From positions 4,712,001 through 4,776,000 of the forward strand of contig JAYJMM010000028.1 in assembly GCA_037349105.1 (NCBI GenBank): a DNA stretch of 64,000 nt. Direction: 5' to 3'. The notes under the pieces are model-generated. The model did not search any database, had not been told where the DNA came from, and worked only from the letters and a program-made list of their open reading frames with translations. The translations under genes and the position numbers were made by a program. Position 1 is the first letter of the stretch. Each line of letters begins with the position of its first letter. Positions 1 to 9,320 of this stretch are shown piece by piece. This DNA comes from Limnomonas spitsbergensis (Eukaryota > Chlorophyta > Chlorophyceae > Chlamydomonadales).

Positions 1-600
1 TGTTGAGCTTCTCTTCCAGTCCTTTCTACCGTGGCCTCGGTGCTCCGTCAACCTGTACTTCCCACAATCCGCGCTACATGGGTGTCCTCTTTTATTTTCT
101 TTCTACCCTTTTGGAAAGCCCCCCAGGCCATCGCGATGGTTAGTTTCCTCGACCTTTCACCCAAGGTAGGAAAATTTCAAAGCAAATGTTGTATCGTAGA
201 TTTGAATGGTCTTCCTTCAAGCATGAATTCTCGTTTTAAGCTGTTCCCCGATGCACTTTGGGCAGATTTTGTTGTTTGTCCGTTCCCTACGCATTGAAAT
301 TCATTTCTTTTTTGTACCGCATGCTGTAGCCACGTTTAACAAATTTAACACCACTTAAACATGGCATATTCCAATAAACATATTTATGTAGGACCATCCA
401 TGAGCACTCCAGTCCCTCTGCTTGGTTAAGGTGTAGCATGCACCCCTCCCACCCGATGTCTTTCGCTTGTGAATCAGCACTACCAAGACAATGGTCAACG
501 GGTACTGCGATTTTCCTTTGGGGCTCAAACCCGCTTTCCCTGTCTGTATATATGGTACTATGGGTAGCTGCTTTGCCTGGGAGTGTCCATGTCATCTACC
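1..600 (-). pseudogene. decayed non-LTR retrotransposon (LINE) fragment
   Basis: The minus-strand translation is broken by stops and frame changes, but resembles the stretch after the catalytic core of LINE reverse transcriptases. Around + positions 85-140 the frame reads AMAWGAFQKGRKKIKED, like the 'A..aF..L...w' block that follows the YLG motif in many LINEs; a second frame just before it reads KFSYLG. Nearer position 600 an open stretch contains GLECSWMVLHKYVYW, which could be the block before the 'N..KT' motif. No catalytic YxDD was seen. Recognition is by eye only, and a chance match is possible. Confidence 0.3.
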
Positions 601-1629
601 GTACTGGTGGGGCCAGGGCATCGGCAGGATTCCAGACGGAGGTGGACCTGTCTGGCGTGCTTTTGCACTTGGCATGTCAGCAGCTTTGGTGGGCCCTCCC
701 TCCCTTTTCGAATTCTGTCAGATGTCAAAGCGCTCAAACCCGTTTGCAGGCTTTGCAACTGTGCTGACAATTAGCTGACGTCAGCTGACAATGTTTCAAT
801 CGGCTGCATGAGCTGACTTGAGCGTAGGGCCATGGGACTGGCATAGCTTTCAGCCGGGGGGAGGGGGGCACGCACTCATTTGCTACTTTTGAGGCAAACA
901 GTCATCTCCGATAATTAACGGACTTAAGATTTTAGAGGTGCCTAATCACGTGTCAGTGACTGGTATTCCGTATTAACAAGCCCTGTCCCTGAGGATGATG
1001 GGGTACATTTTTGTATCCCGCCCCTGCTGTAACCTTAAAACAAGCCAGCATTTTTTCGCTGGCAAGGAGGTTGAGGGTGTGGATTTGTTGTCAGTTATCA
1101 AGCCTTGTTATGTCCATCAATCTTGAAACCTTAAACCCGAAACTGGCCTTTAACCCTCGACTATGGTACCTAGATGCCTCGGCCGAGGGCCCACAATCGG
1201 TCTAGGATTGCGCTGATTTTACCAGACCCAAATTTCCCCCTGCACGTTTTCTTTTGAGACTAGAGACTTGTTCACTTTTTCTCGGAAGGTGTGTATAGTG
1301 TGACTACACTTGTTTTTCTCAATTTCTGTATGAATTTGTATTGAGCTGGCCTGGTCCATCAGGAATAGGTTTGTGCCGTTTTGCTTTTTCAGCGCCTGTT
1401 GCCAAGGCTGCGAAACATTGGGAGGCGGTGTCTCTCCGGGAGCTGGGTTAGGACCAGTCATTCGGGCTCGATGAGAGTATGATGAACTATCAACATACCA
1501 ACTTCGACCTTGGTGCTTCAGTGACTTTGCTAGTAATGTGCACATGACAGAACAGCTTAACCTTTACCCTGGACTGCACAATTCTCACACTTCACACATA
1601 AATCACAAACTACAAAATCCATGCCCCAG
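601..1629. other. non-coding stretch before the MCAT exon; probable intron
   Basis: No coding exon could be recognised on either strand. Because the exon that follows encodes only the C-terminus of an enzyme and starts at a splice-acceptor-like CAG, this stretch is probably intron, but no donor site or upstream exon was found. Confidence 0.4.
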
Positions 1630-1779
1630 GTGACGTCGCCGGTGTTGTGGGAGGGAACGATGACGGACCTGTTTGCCAAGGGCATGACCAAGAGCTATGA
1701 GATTGGGCCTGGGAAGGTAGTGGCGGGGATTGTCAAGCGCATCAACAAGACACACGATCTTACCAACATAGTAGCTTGA
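1630..1779 (+). CDS. MCAT: malonyl-CoA:ACP malonyltransferase, last coding exon (partial gene)
   Basis: This encodes the C-terminal end of the FabD/MCAT family, which moves the malonyl group from CoA to acyl carrier protein to feed fatty-acid chain elongation; in plants and algae this happens in the plastid. The visible signature is VTSPVLWEG, then KSYEIGPGKVVAGIVKRI, the conserved 'VTSPV.W' and 'y.iGPGkV..gi.kRi' blocks of the family, with a TGA stop at 1777-1779. The exon probably starts at 1630 after CCCCAG, where the family sequence resumes; the frame also runs back through an ATG at 1621, which is unlikely to be a real start. The catalytic GHSxGE and GQGxQ regions would lie in upstream exons, and none is recognisable in bases 1-1600. 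The gene either begins outside the window or is a detached 3' fragment. Family identity is secure; intactness is not. Confidence 0.8.
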   Translation: MTSPVLWEGTMTDLFAKGMTKSYEIGPGKVVAGIVKRINKTHDLTNIVA

Positions 1780-1850
1780 GCGGACATCATTGTGGTTGAG
1801 ATTGAGCTTGAGCAGACATCGTTGTGGCTGAGCTTGAGCGGACACTATCG
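1774..1850 (+). repeat. tandem repeat beginning at the MCAT stop codon
   Basis: About two and a half units of roughly 33 bp (TTGAGCGGACATCATTGTGG and variants) start exactly at the stop codon region and run into the 3' UTR. The first unit includes the last coding bases (GCTTGA), so the duplication copied the stop codon. Confidence 0.6.
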
Positions 1851-2209
1851 TTTCAAATTAAGAGACCATGTGCCTATGGGTATTGAGATCATTGAAAACT
1901 TTGAATGTAGCGGCACATGACCGAAGCTGTTTGCAACCCTTGAAGAGGGACATCGGCGTACCATATCCGCAACTGCCATGTATATATCACTTAATATGAT
2001 TAGGAATCGCAGCTCGCAACATCGTAACTTCTTGTCATGCAGTTTACCTGAATGATGCGTTGGCATGCCGTACATTTATGTGAATGCGTGGCTGACCAAG
2101 TTGCTCGCAGGGCTCAGGGCAGCCACTTCTGAAAATCAGGATCGTCCCCTGTTAGCCGCAGCCGAAGAGCTGAGAGTTGCGAAAAAGTACCACCCACCCA
2201 CCCAACGTT

Positions 2210-2440
2210 TTCAAAGGGTCAATAACGTTACACCTCTGGGCACGCTTAAAGCTCGGCTGCATGGGCGCCCAACTGTAGAAACTAAAAAGGGGGCGAAAAA
2301 GGACCAAATGGGAAGGCCGAAGGTCAAACGATACCGGCGCCTCAGAATCTCTAGAGCCTAACCATCAACAATGCCCACAACAGTCCACAAAAGCAAGTGC
2401 ATCCCACCCCTCCTCAGCCTGGTACAGCTGGTGGAAGTTT
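2210..2440 (+). repeat. dispersed repeat family A, long copy
   Basis: Shares two blocks, in the same order, with 30693-30935: a first block with AACGTTACACCTC, then GGGCGCCCAACTGT and AAACTAAAA, and a second block with GTGCATCCCACCCCT followed by CACAGCTGGTG-like sequence. Shorter copies of block one lie near 3250, 8478, 9960 and 29215. Copies are diverged and carry no coding sequence; the element class is unknown. Confidence 0.65.
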
Positions 2441-3084
2441 TCAAAGGTTATAGAGAAACCAATGATGAGAGAGATGTGGACAGCGCTCATGGCTTCACAT
2501 CTGAATACTGAATTCAATAATTTTGAGACCGGCCAATATCCTTAGTCCAGAGATACGTAGCTAGGGTATTATGAAACCCAATATTCAGCCATCCAGATCG
2601 AGAACCAGGTCTATGAATAAACGGGAGGAGGTAGAGTATCAGGAGTAAACCAAGAAGAGCAACCTCATCATGCTCCAGAATTCTTCGCCCAAGAATCAAG
2701 TTATATATAGAAACCACTGCAACATGGGTATTATAGGTGGCCCACATATCCTTGAACCAGGAGACCTTAAATATATAAGGCTTATTTCAGCCAGCTAACC
2801 CGGCCGGCCAAGGTGGCGGTGAGGGTCTAGATACCGGGCCAGGATGGCCGGGGTTCGGATGCGCCCCGGGTGATGCGCCCCTGAACTGCGGCAGCTAGGA
2901 CTCCTTCGCCTTGGCGGTATGCTGCAGGGTTCCACGTCGGAAGTTGTGGGCAGTCTCCCCCGAAAAACTGTCCATCAGAACCAGCTGGGCTTGAATCAGC
3001 TTGGTAAAGGAGGTGCTGCTGAAGGGTGCCTCCTTGAATTGCCCTCGGATAGCTGTCTGGGGCCGGAAAACGAAGTGGCTGATC

Positions 3085-3242
3085 GAATTGCCAAGCAAGA
3101 AACTGCAACCTCGGCGTGCTACATCTACACCAGCATCAAGCAGGAGACCTACCGGCCGCTGAGGCAGATAGGGTTCAGGCTGGTGGGGCTCATCGACGAC
3201 CAGATTAGCATGCAGCAAGAGGCCGCCAGGACACAGTTTTAG
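3085..3242 (+). CDS. orphan coding-exon candidate
   Basis: An open frame ending in TAG at 3240-3242 encodes a protein-like stretch including IKQETYRPLRQIGFRLVGLI, followed by a polar DDQISMQQEAARTQ segment. GC content and codon pattern differ from the surroundings. No family was recognised and no splice partners were found. It could be a stray exon or a conserved part of a transposon. Confidence 0.2.
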
Positions 3243-3249
3243 TGCGAGG

Positions 3250-3312
3250 CCATGTCAATGACGTTACACCACTGGGCCATGCTCCAAAGCTCGGCCGCGT
3301 CGGCGTCCAACA
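3250..3312 (+). repeat. dispersed repeat family A, short copy
   Basis: Contains TCAATGACGTTACACC, then CTCGGCCGCGT and GGCGTCCAAC, matching block one of family A. Confidence 0.55.
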
Positions 3313-3391
3313 GCAAGGTTGGAAACTAAAGAGAGAGAGGAAAGAGACCCCCCCCCAAAATGTCATGCTGATGTAGCGCACCGCGCATATT

Positions 3392-4456
3392 ACTGAATTA
3401 TCAGTTCCTTGTTTAAGGATTCCTGCAGTTGAACTCTGTTTACGGAACTGCTGTTGCAGTTACACTTTTGTGTTTTCTCTGGATATCAGAGAAGTGTGTG
3501 TTTTCACACTTTAGCCTCCTTCTTAGTGGCTGCTTGGTTTTCTGCTGCCACTATTTCTTTCTTACTTGAAGCCCTGATTTCGTAATCACCCTTTAATCTG
3601 AAGTTACATAGTCACTCCTCATCGAGCAAGCACAAACACTGCTCATTTTATTCCAGCAAGCACAAACACTGCTCGAATATCGATCCATCATACAGAACAA
3701 GCACCAACACTGTTCGACCCTTCAGTCTAAGCAAGCACAAACACTGCTTAGTCTTGGAGGTCTTCTCTTGATATTTCGGCCCTTATCAGGCATTCTCCAG
3801 CCTTCCAGCTGGTTTACCACCACCAACTCCATCAACACTTCATCAACAGCCAGTCCAGAGGCTCCAAGTCGACTCCTTGATAGATCATCAAACGAGTCTC
3901 CCCATCTGAAGATCGCCTACAAGCGACTTCCCACTGAAGATCATCGTACCCTGTCACCAGTGTACTACAACTTCGACTGTTACTACAGTCACCTTCGGAA
4001 GGGTTGACCCATCAGGCAATCTTGTCAACAGTAGAGAATAGTCAGGTAAGTAGTCCAGGGGATACTTATCTTAAATATATCGACTGATCCCCAGGTTTAC
4101 AGCTGGGGATTCGAGTCTCAACAGTAGTGATCAGGAATCTGTCATATTCCTGAAGTCACAGCACTTTTCTAAGAAAGAACTAGTCCGACTGGTCGCACCG
4201 CCAGTTGTCTGTAAACAGGTCGACTCTAAGAGTCGACTCAAGGCCCCTACCCCCCCCCCTCACTTTGACCCTCCATATATCCCAGCCCCCTGGGCCAAAA
4301 ACAATTTTAAGACCAGATATGGAAAGCTCTCGTCAAACTCTACAACTTTCGATGATGGGGGTGTATTCAGTTGTTTTTTGCCCCCCCCCTCGTCTTTGCA
4401 TGAAAAAACCTGAATTTTCTCTTCATTCCATGTCTTTGCATGGAATCCTGATCAGG
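3392..4456. other. field of consecutive perfect hairpins
   Basis: At least 18 perfect short inverted repeats follow one another over 1.07 kb. Examples (arm, positions): ACTGA 3392-3405; TCCTT 3406-3419, directly abutting the first; AACTGC 3446-3461; TTCTCTG 3475-3493; AAGTGTG 3492-3511; TAGTGGC 3524-3553; TGATT 3575-3588; four AGCACAAACAC-loop hairpins 3624-3751; TTGAT 3877-3891; GACTGT 3975-3990; CCTT 3992-4002; GTTGAC 4003-4029; ATCCCCAG 4087-4110; TCAGGAAT 4131-4153; CTGT 4209-4218; GTCGACTCT 4219-4237; ATTCCATG 4425-4446; CCTGA 4447-4456. Four stems have 8-9 bp with loops of at most 8, far above chance by a simple 4^-n estimate. No coding frame is convincing here. It may be a structured RNA, the non-coding part of a retroelement, or a hairpin-type mobile element. 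Confidence 0.65.
3624..3751 (+). repeat. four hairpins sharing the loop AGCACAAACAC
   Basis: Arms and positions: GAGCA/TGCTC 3624-3644; AGCA/TGCT 3655-3673; GAACA/TGTTC 3695-3715 (loop with one change); CTAAGCA/TGCTTAG 3727-3751. The 11-base loop is kept while the stems vary in a paired way: G:C in copy one is A:T in copy three. Spacers between copies are unrelated. A 4-bp dyad (TCGAATATCGA) lies between copies two and three. Confidence 0.75.
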
Positions 4457-5299
4457 TGGACAGACTCACAAACACGGGCTCGGTATCAATACAGGCGGGT
4501 CTGATTCCATCAGGATGCTGCCAAAAGCACTGTCGGACATTTATCAGGCATCTAAGGCTGACCCATATCTTTGATTTTGACAGTTCATTAGGAGTGCATG
4601 GCTACCACGTACCAGACAGACATGGTGAGTCAGTCACGTTTGATCTTGGGAACCCTAGAGCGGGCATGAATGAAGAGATACATGAACCAGCTGTTCAACA
4701 TGCTTACTTGATCGGGAGTACACAAGCTGCCATGTATTGACCAGCTGTGAATTTATAGTCGGCACCGGGTACAACTCGTACCGAAATACGGTATCAGGAG
4801 CGAAATAGTAGAGCTCGCAGCTCGGTACCGAAAATATCCCAGATGCATCAAATACAAGCGAAAACAGCTGAGAATTCCCGTGTGAAGCGTAGCGTAACCC
4901 TCTGGTAACACCCTTCTGGACAAGTATGACTCGCTTTCAGCTCGCTGCCCGGAGGTGTGGCATGTGCTGCATGGTGCGAAGCATGGCACATATCCAGTCG
5001 TGCCCATGCCCCGAGGGATTGACATACCATTTTAACCATTAGCCACCCCTAGCGCGAAGGTGGCGGGTTCGATATCTGCCAATGGCAGATTATTGTGTCA
5101 TCAGGCGATCTCGTAGTCGCTGTGGGCCATCGCGCATCGCAATGTATCGTGGGATTGTTCGAAACCAAAAACTATATTCGCACCCTTCTTTGTTTTCCCG
5201 CTCTTTCACACGTGATTGTGAATAAATTAAACAAGATATTTGAAATACCGTCTTGCCCGAAAAAGCTTTCTTGGGGACCGTCTGGCCCGCTTGTTGGCA
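4457..5299. other. non-coding stretch
   Basis: No credible gene. Around 4945-5000 a sequence close to the start of repeat family B appears (GTGCTGCATGGTGCG). At 5066-5083 GGCGGGTTCGATATCTGCC resembles a Pol III B box/T-arm, but the rest of a tRNA cannot be folded. Confidence 0.4.
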
Positions 5300-5865
5300 T
5301 GTGCCGCATGGTGCCATGCATGGCACCTGACGTGCCCCGCGGGTTGCACATCGCAATATCTTGCTCATGTCTTCACATGCGAATGAAGTCCCACAATATT
5401 TGTCTTGCTCTGCTTTATTATAGCACCTGGCATGGTGCGGTGCTGCATAAAAATGCATAGCTCTGCTTGGAAAACTGGATTCCTAGCGTTGGGCTTCGCT
5501 GGCATGGCATGCAAACTGCGTAGTGGGCTCAATTTTGGAGCGCTGTATCTTTTGCGTTGGTAACCCATTCATACAGACAGGTTCGTGCTTCAATCATACA
5601 TATACCACGTGCTCGACTTCCCCCTGTCTAGCCCCCTACGTCTTCCCCTCCCAGCACCCGCGTCCTGCGAGCTGTATTCTGCTCTTCCTCCGACGTTCCT
5701 TATCTTACCGGCCACTGCGTCCCAACCCTCGAGCTCGCCTTTGCCTCAACACGTCTTTGCAATTCGATTTGTCACGTTCTCTTCATCAGCCCACTCGCTT
5801 TCAGTTCGCGGATTCCGTTGTGTTGCTGGCTCAAATCAACGCGGTGCATGATGGGACAAGAGCCT
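5300..5865 (+). repeat. dispersed repeat family B, copy 1
   Basis: Nearly collinear with 13199-13770. It begins near an 18-bp perfect palindrome, GGTGCCATGCATGGCACC (5310-5327), and includes GTGCTCGACTTCCCCCTG, TCCGACGTTCCTTATCT and CAATTCGATTTGTCACGTT. Partial relatives lie at 6975-7310 and, inverted, at 18335-18760. Open frames across it are not conserved between copies. Confidence 0.8.
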
Positions 5866-5867
5866 AA

Positions 5868-6284
5868 GGGGTCGGTCAGACTGCGTTACGTTTGAGGTTG
5901 CGTTTGGCAGTTGCGTTTGGGTTGCGTTTGGATTTAGCGTGAATCTGACGCTAAGCTGGTCACACTGCGTTTGGGCAAGACGGCAGGGCAAGACGACGTC
6001 AGGGCACGGCATGGTACATTTTTGTGCGAATTCCGTCTCCCAGCGACTCAGGGTTGATATTTCCTTACATTGTAACATATATATTGTTCGTGTCCAGCTT
6101 AAGATCAAGCTTAAGCTGGAATTCATGAAAAATCTCAAACGCGAAACGTCAACCCCCCCCCTGCGTTTGCGTTTCGCGTTTTGACACGTTGCGTTTGGCG
6201 TTTGGGTAGTGTGACCGGCGTCGCGTTTGCACTTTTTCCTGACGCAACCCCAAACGTAACGAGGCTAAACGTCTGACCGACCTC
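5868..6284. mobile_element. 417-bp MITE, PIF/Harbinger-like
   Basis: The ends are inverted repeats: the left end reads GGGGTCGGTCAGAC and the right end, reversed, GAGGTCGGTCAGAC. Both continue after a small gap with GTTACGTTTG and GGTTGCGT. A subterminal pair (GGTCACACT about 75 bp in on the left, AGTGTGACC near 6212 on the right) extends the fold. TAA lies immediately outside both ends (5865-5867 and 6285-6287), the 3-bp target duplication expected of PIF/Harbinger. There is no transposase, so it is non-autonomous. The interior is rich in GCGTTTGG direct repeats. Confidence 0.75.
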
Positions 6285-6302
6285 TAACAGCACGATTCTG
6301 AT

Positions 6303-6430
6303 GCGTGGAGGAACTTTCGCAACCACCCTTTCGAAAGTTCCTCCACCCGATTTCGTGGAACTGGTATGGAGGAACGGGTGGAGGAACTTTCGAAAGGGTG
6401 GAGGAACGCATTCTTTTCCGCGGAGGGGGG
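6303..6430. repeat. GTGGAGGAAC foldback cluster, left part
   Basis: Contains a perfect 15-bp stem, GTGGAGGAACTTTCG at 6305-6319 against 6332-6346, with a 12-base loop, then further direct copies of GGTGGAGGAACTTTCGAAA. The same block recurs at 6836-6911. Confidence 0.7.
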
Positions 6431-6835
6431 GAGGTTCCGCGGAACTATTGAACTATTGAGCTCATTGCCAGTGTGGCCGAGATAATTTCTGCACCCTTTC
6501 CTTTCTATATGACGTTAATCGCAAGTTCTTTCTTTAACTTTTGATGTCCTTGCGGCGATTTGGCGTGGATGAAGGGAGCAAACGACGGCTCTTTCGATGA
6601 TGGAGCGAGCGATCTACAGTCACACAAGACTGTAAGCGATCTACAGCCACAAAAATAATGTGCAACATCCATAGTCGGTCTGCTAGAGAGAATAACAGAA
6701 CGATATGCAGAAATGATCTACACAGCAAGGAAGAATGCACGAAAGAAATGAAAGAGGCGGCAGGAAAGAGCGCTGTGGAGATCTCCCGTACAGAACTCCA
6801 ACCTTCGCCATTCTTCCTCCATCTCACGTCTCGTG

Positions 6836-6911
6836 GAACAGGGGTGGAGGAACGGGTGGAGGAACTTTCGAAAATTTTCGTATTTTTCCTCCACACTTGT
6901 TTCCTCCACCA
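6836..6911. repeat. GTGGAGGAAC cluster, right part
   Basis: A direct repeat of the 6353-6397 block (TCGTGGAAC, then GGAGGAACGGGTGGAGGAAC), ending with two inverted TTTCCTCCAC-type motifs. Together with 6303-6430 it may mark the ends of a roughly 600-bp foldback element; no target duplication was identified. Confidence 0.5.
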
Positions 6912-6974
6912 ATCAGAATCGGGCTGTAAGCGAAGAGCCTAAGCGAGGCAACTGCATACGACTCATCTTTCGCT

Positions 6975-7310
6975 ATAACGCAGGTTCAGGTTCACGCGCT
7001 CGACTTCCCCCTAGCAGCCCCGCACGTCTTCCCCCTCCCAGCCGCGTTATGGGACCTGTACGTCTGCTCTGACTCCGACGTTCCTTATCTCTGCGACCTC
7101 TGCGTTACAGCCCTCGCGCTTGCGTTTGACCCGATGAATCTGTGCGTTTCGATTTGTCACGTTGCAATCAGTGTCCCATTCGCTTACAGTTCGCGGATTT
7201 CCCGCGTGTTGCTGGGCCTGCCCTAGCTCAAATCAACGCGATGCGAGATCGGACTAGTACGGGCGCCAACCGCTGTGGCAAACCCAGCGTATTAGGGTGC
7301 GTAAATGAGC
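6975..7310 (+). repeat. dispersed repeat family B, copy 2
   Basis: Shares CGCTCGACTTCCCCCT, TCCGACGTTCCTTATCT, TTCGATTTGTCACGTT and the GCGGATT/GTGTTGCTGGGC blocks with the other copies. It is closer to the inverted copy at 18335-18760 than to copy 1. Confidence 0.75.
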
Positions 7311-7584
7311 AAAAAAACCAAAATAAACCCATGATGCGCACCACACACTGCAGGCAGGCAAACGGCAGGAATTTGCACTGCACACTTCACCACACACTAG
7401 TACACCACACACTGCAGGAATGCATGAATGCAAACGGCAGGGATTTTCCACTGTAAACTACATAACACACGTGTGAACACACACACTGCATGATTCACAT
7501 CCCACACTGCGGGGATGCATGAATGCAAACGGCATAAATGTACACTGCACGCTGCACCCTACAATGCACTTGTGTACTTATGTA

Positions 7585-7830
7585 CTCATGGTGGCGTCCA
7601 TACCCAGAGGTTGAGGGTTCGAACCCGCCACACTTTCTTCTCTCTCCCCCCACCTAGAGTGCCGGGTTCCATGGTCCTGCCTCCTCCCATGGGAGAATGG
7701 CATGGCTGCACCATGGCCCATGCTGTGCATGGTAGCCGGTATTGAGCCTAGTCATTCCCTACCAGCCCCACGTGGCTGTGCATTCAGCAGGGCCCAGCGG
7801 GTATGCACCGTTCTTACATTAAGTACTCAT
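7585..7830 (+). mobile_element. SINE-like repeat family C, copy 1
   Basis: The block starts with ATACCCAGAGGTTGAGGG directly followed by TTCGAACCCGCCAC; GGTTCGAACCC is a good Pol III B box, as in tRNA-derived SINEs. It continues through ATGGCATGGCTGCACCATGG to a GTCATTCCCTACCAGCCCCA block. It is collinear with 16395-16640 and present inverted at 9140-9320. No A box or poly(A) tail was recognised, so SINE status is an inference. Confidence 0.65.
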
Positions 7831-7970
7831 GGAGTCATGGGCACTTCTAGCACTACACCACGCACTGAGGGAATGCAGGAAAGCAAACTGCAGAAATGTG
7901 AACTGCAGGAATGTACACTAGACTCTGCAGGTGTATCCTTATGTAATTATGTCCACTACACACCACACAG

Positions 7971-8180
7971 GTGTCTGATGCCCTCAACCGGCGGCAAAAC
8001 CGCAAGGACCAGCGCCTGCAATACCCGCCCAGCCTATACGTGGACGGCCTGCTGGTGCCCAGGCATGGCGGCATCGAAGTGGACAGGGAGGCCTTGGCGC
8101 TGCTGGGTGTTCACCACGTCGTGGATGTGGAGTCCACGCGGGATGCGGAGAGCGGAGGCTACCTATTTGAACCGAGTAGC
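7971..8180 (+). CDS. orphan exon candidate, dual-specificity-phosphatase-like
   Basis: After CACCACACAG (acceptor-like) an open frame encodes a convincing protein stretch: PPSLYVDGLL, then EVDREALALLGVHHVVDVES. The pattern LYv.gll...(n/r)..AL..lGv.HVv.V is that of the N-terminal part of dual-specificity phosphatases. The catalytic HCxxGxxR is not present and no downstream exon was found. The 3' end is uncertain; the frame stays open to 8252. This may be a fragment of a real gene or a captured exon. Confidence 0.3.
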
Positions 8181-8477
8181 CTCGTGGTGGCAGTGGACGT
8201 CATGATTCGCACCGTGAACACGCACACAGCCGTGAATGTGCACGGACCGTGAACATGCTGGCGATGGCGGGGGATGGGGGGGGGGGATGGCTGGGAGGAT
8301 GCTGAGACTCTGATGGTTTGCATGCTGACAAATTGCCTTGACTGCAAACGGTGTGACCATGCACGGACCGTGAACGTACATTTGGCGGCGTGTGTGTGCA
8401 TAGGGGGGGGGGGGCGTCAGGCTGAGACGCTGCCTTACCTGGTATTCTCCCTTGGGAGGTCAGTCTACTGACGGGTC

Positions 8478-8585
8478 AATGACGTTACACCTCTGGACCA
8501 TGCACAAGAAGGCTCGGCCGCGTGGGCGCCCAACTGTTCAGATGGGAGAAAAGAAGAAACTAAAATGAAGAGGGGACAAAAAGAG
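8478..8585 (+). repeat. dispersed repeat family A copy
   Basis: GTCAATGACGTTACACCTC, CATGCACAAGAAGGCTCGG, GGGCGCCCAACTGTTCAGAT and AAACTAAAATGAAGAGGGGA match 30693-30800 almost base for base. Confidence 0.75.
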
Positions 8586-9139
8586 GAGCAAGAGGAGGGG
8601 CCGGGAAGGCATACAAGGTGTTGTTGCTGCTCCTGCCGGCGTTTGGGACGCGAGTTACGCATCTGAAGCAACGTTCTGACCGATTCAGTCTCTCATGCCA
8701 GGCGTTCTCTGTGAACTTGAGATTGTGCCAATGTTTTTTTCTTCTTCCAAAGTTATAAAGCATATTTTACTCGAGTTAGGAAAGCTGCGATGCACTATTG
8801 CACTCTTCGAAAACATGGCTTGGGGAAGATGACTTGTCCACGAAAAATACTGCAATCTTGTAGTTTTTGCAATGTTGATGTCAACTACAACTTGGGGGGC
8901 GAGTATTGTCATGCTTCCTAGCATGGTTTATCATAGCTGCATCAAAATGTGCAATTCAATCTCAGTGCAACGCCAGATGTCCTGTACCGATCAGACACAT
9001 TCCTTAATTGCTGTGAGGTGAAACTGGCATGAAGCCTAAGGATGGAGAGGTTGGACTCTTTTGCTCATCTCAGCGCTGTCCCATTTTGCAGTGATGCTTG
9101 GGCCAAATAAAACAACTGCTTTTGATCAACTAGTTTAGA
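8586..9139. other. non-coding stretch
   Basis: No credible coding exon, tandem repeat or element boundary recognised. Confidence 0.4.
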
Positions 9140-9320
9140 ACTGTGCATACCCGCTGGGCCCTACTGGACGCTCGGCCGCATGGGGCTGGTAGGGAATGAC
9201 TAAGCTCAAGTTCAGGTGACATGGACAACCAGGACAATGGTGCAGCCATGCCACCTATGTTAAGAACGGTGCCACCCTACTGTGTGAGGGGGGCAGGAAC
9301 ATGAAACCCAGCGATCTAGA
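9140..9320 (-). mobile_element. SINE-like repeat family C, inverted partial copy
   Basis: The reverse complement matches 7650-7820: TGGGGCTGGTAGGGAATGAC, GTGCAGCCATGCCAC and a GCATACCCGCTGGGCCCT block are all present in inverted orientation. The B-box end is missing. Confidence 0.6.

Noticed and set aside
3624..3751. Short repeats with unique spacers as a CRISPR-like array
   Set aside because: The genome is eukaryotic; repeats are about 16-25 bp with uneven spacers of 10-22 bp and no cas genes.
4087..4120. A tRNA anticodon/T-arm (ATCCCCAG hairpin then GATTCGAGTC)
   Set aside because: The hairpin has an 8-base loop and no matching acceptor stem; it fits better as one more member of the hairpin field.
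5040..5100. A tRNA gene around GGGTTCGATATC
   Set aside because: Only a T-arm-like segment pairs, with wobbles; acceptor stem, D-arm and anticodon arm cannot be formed.
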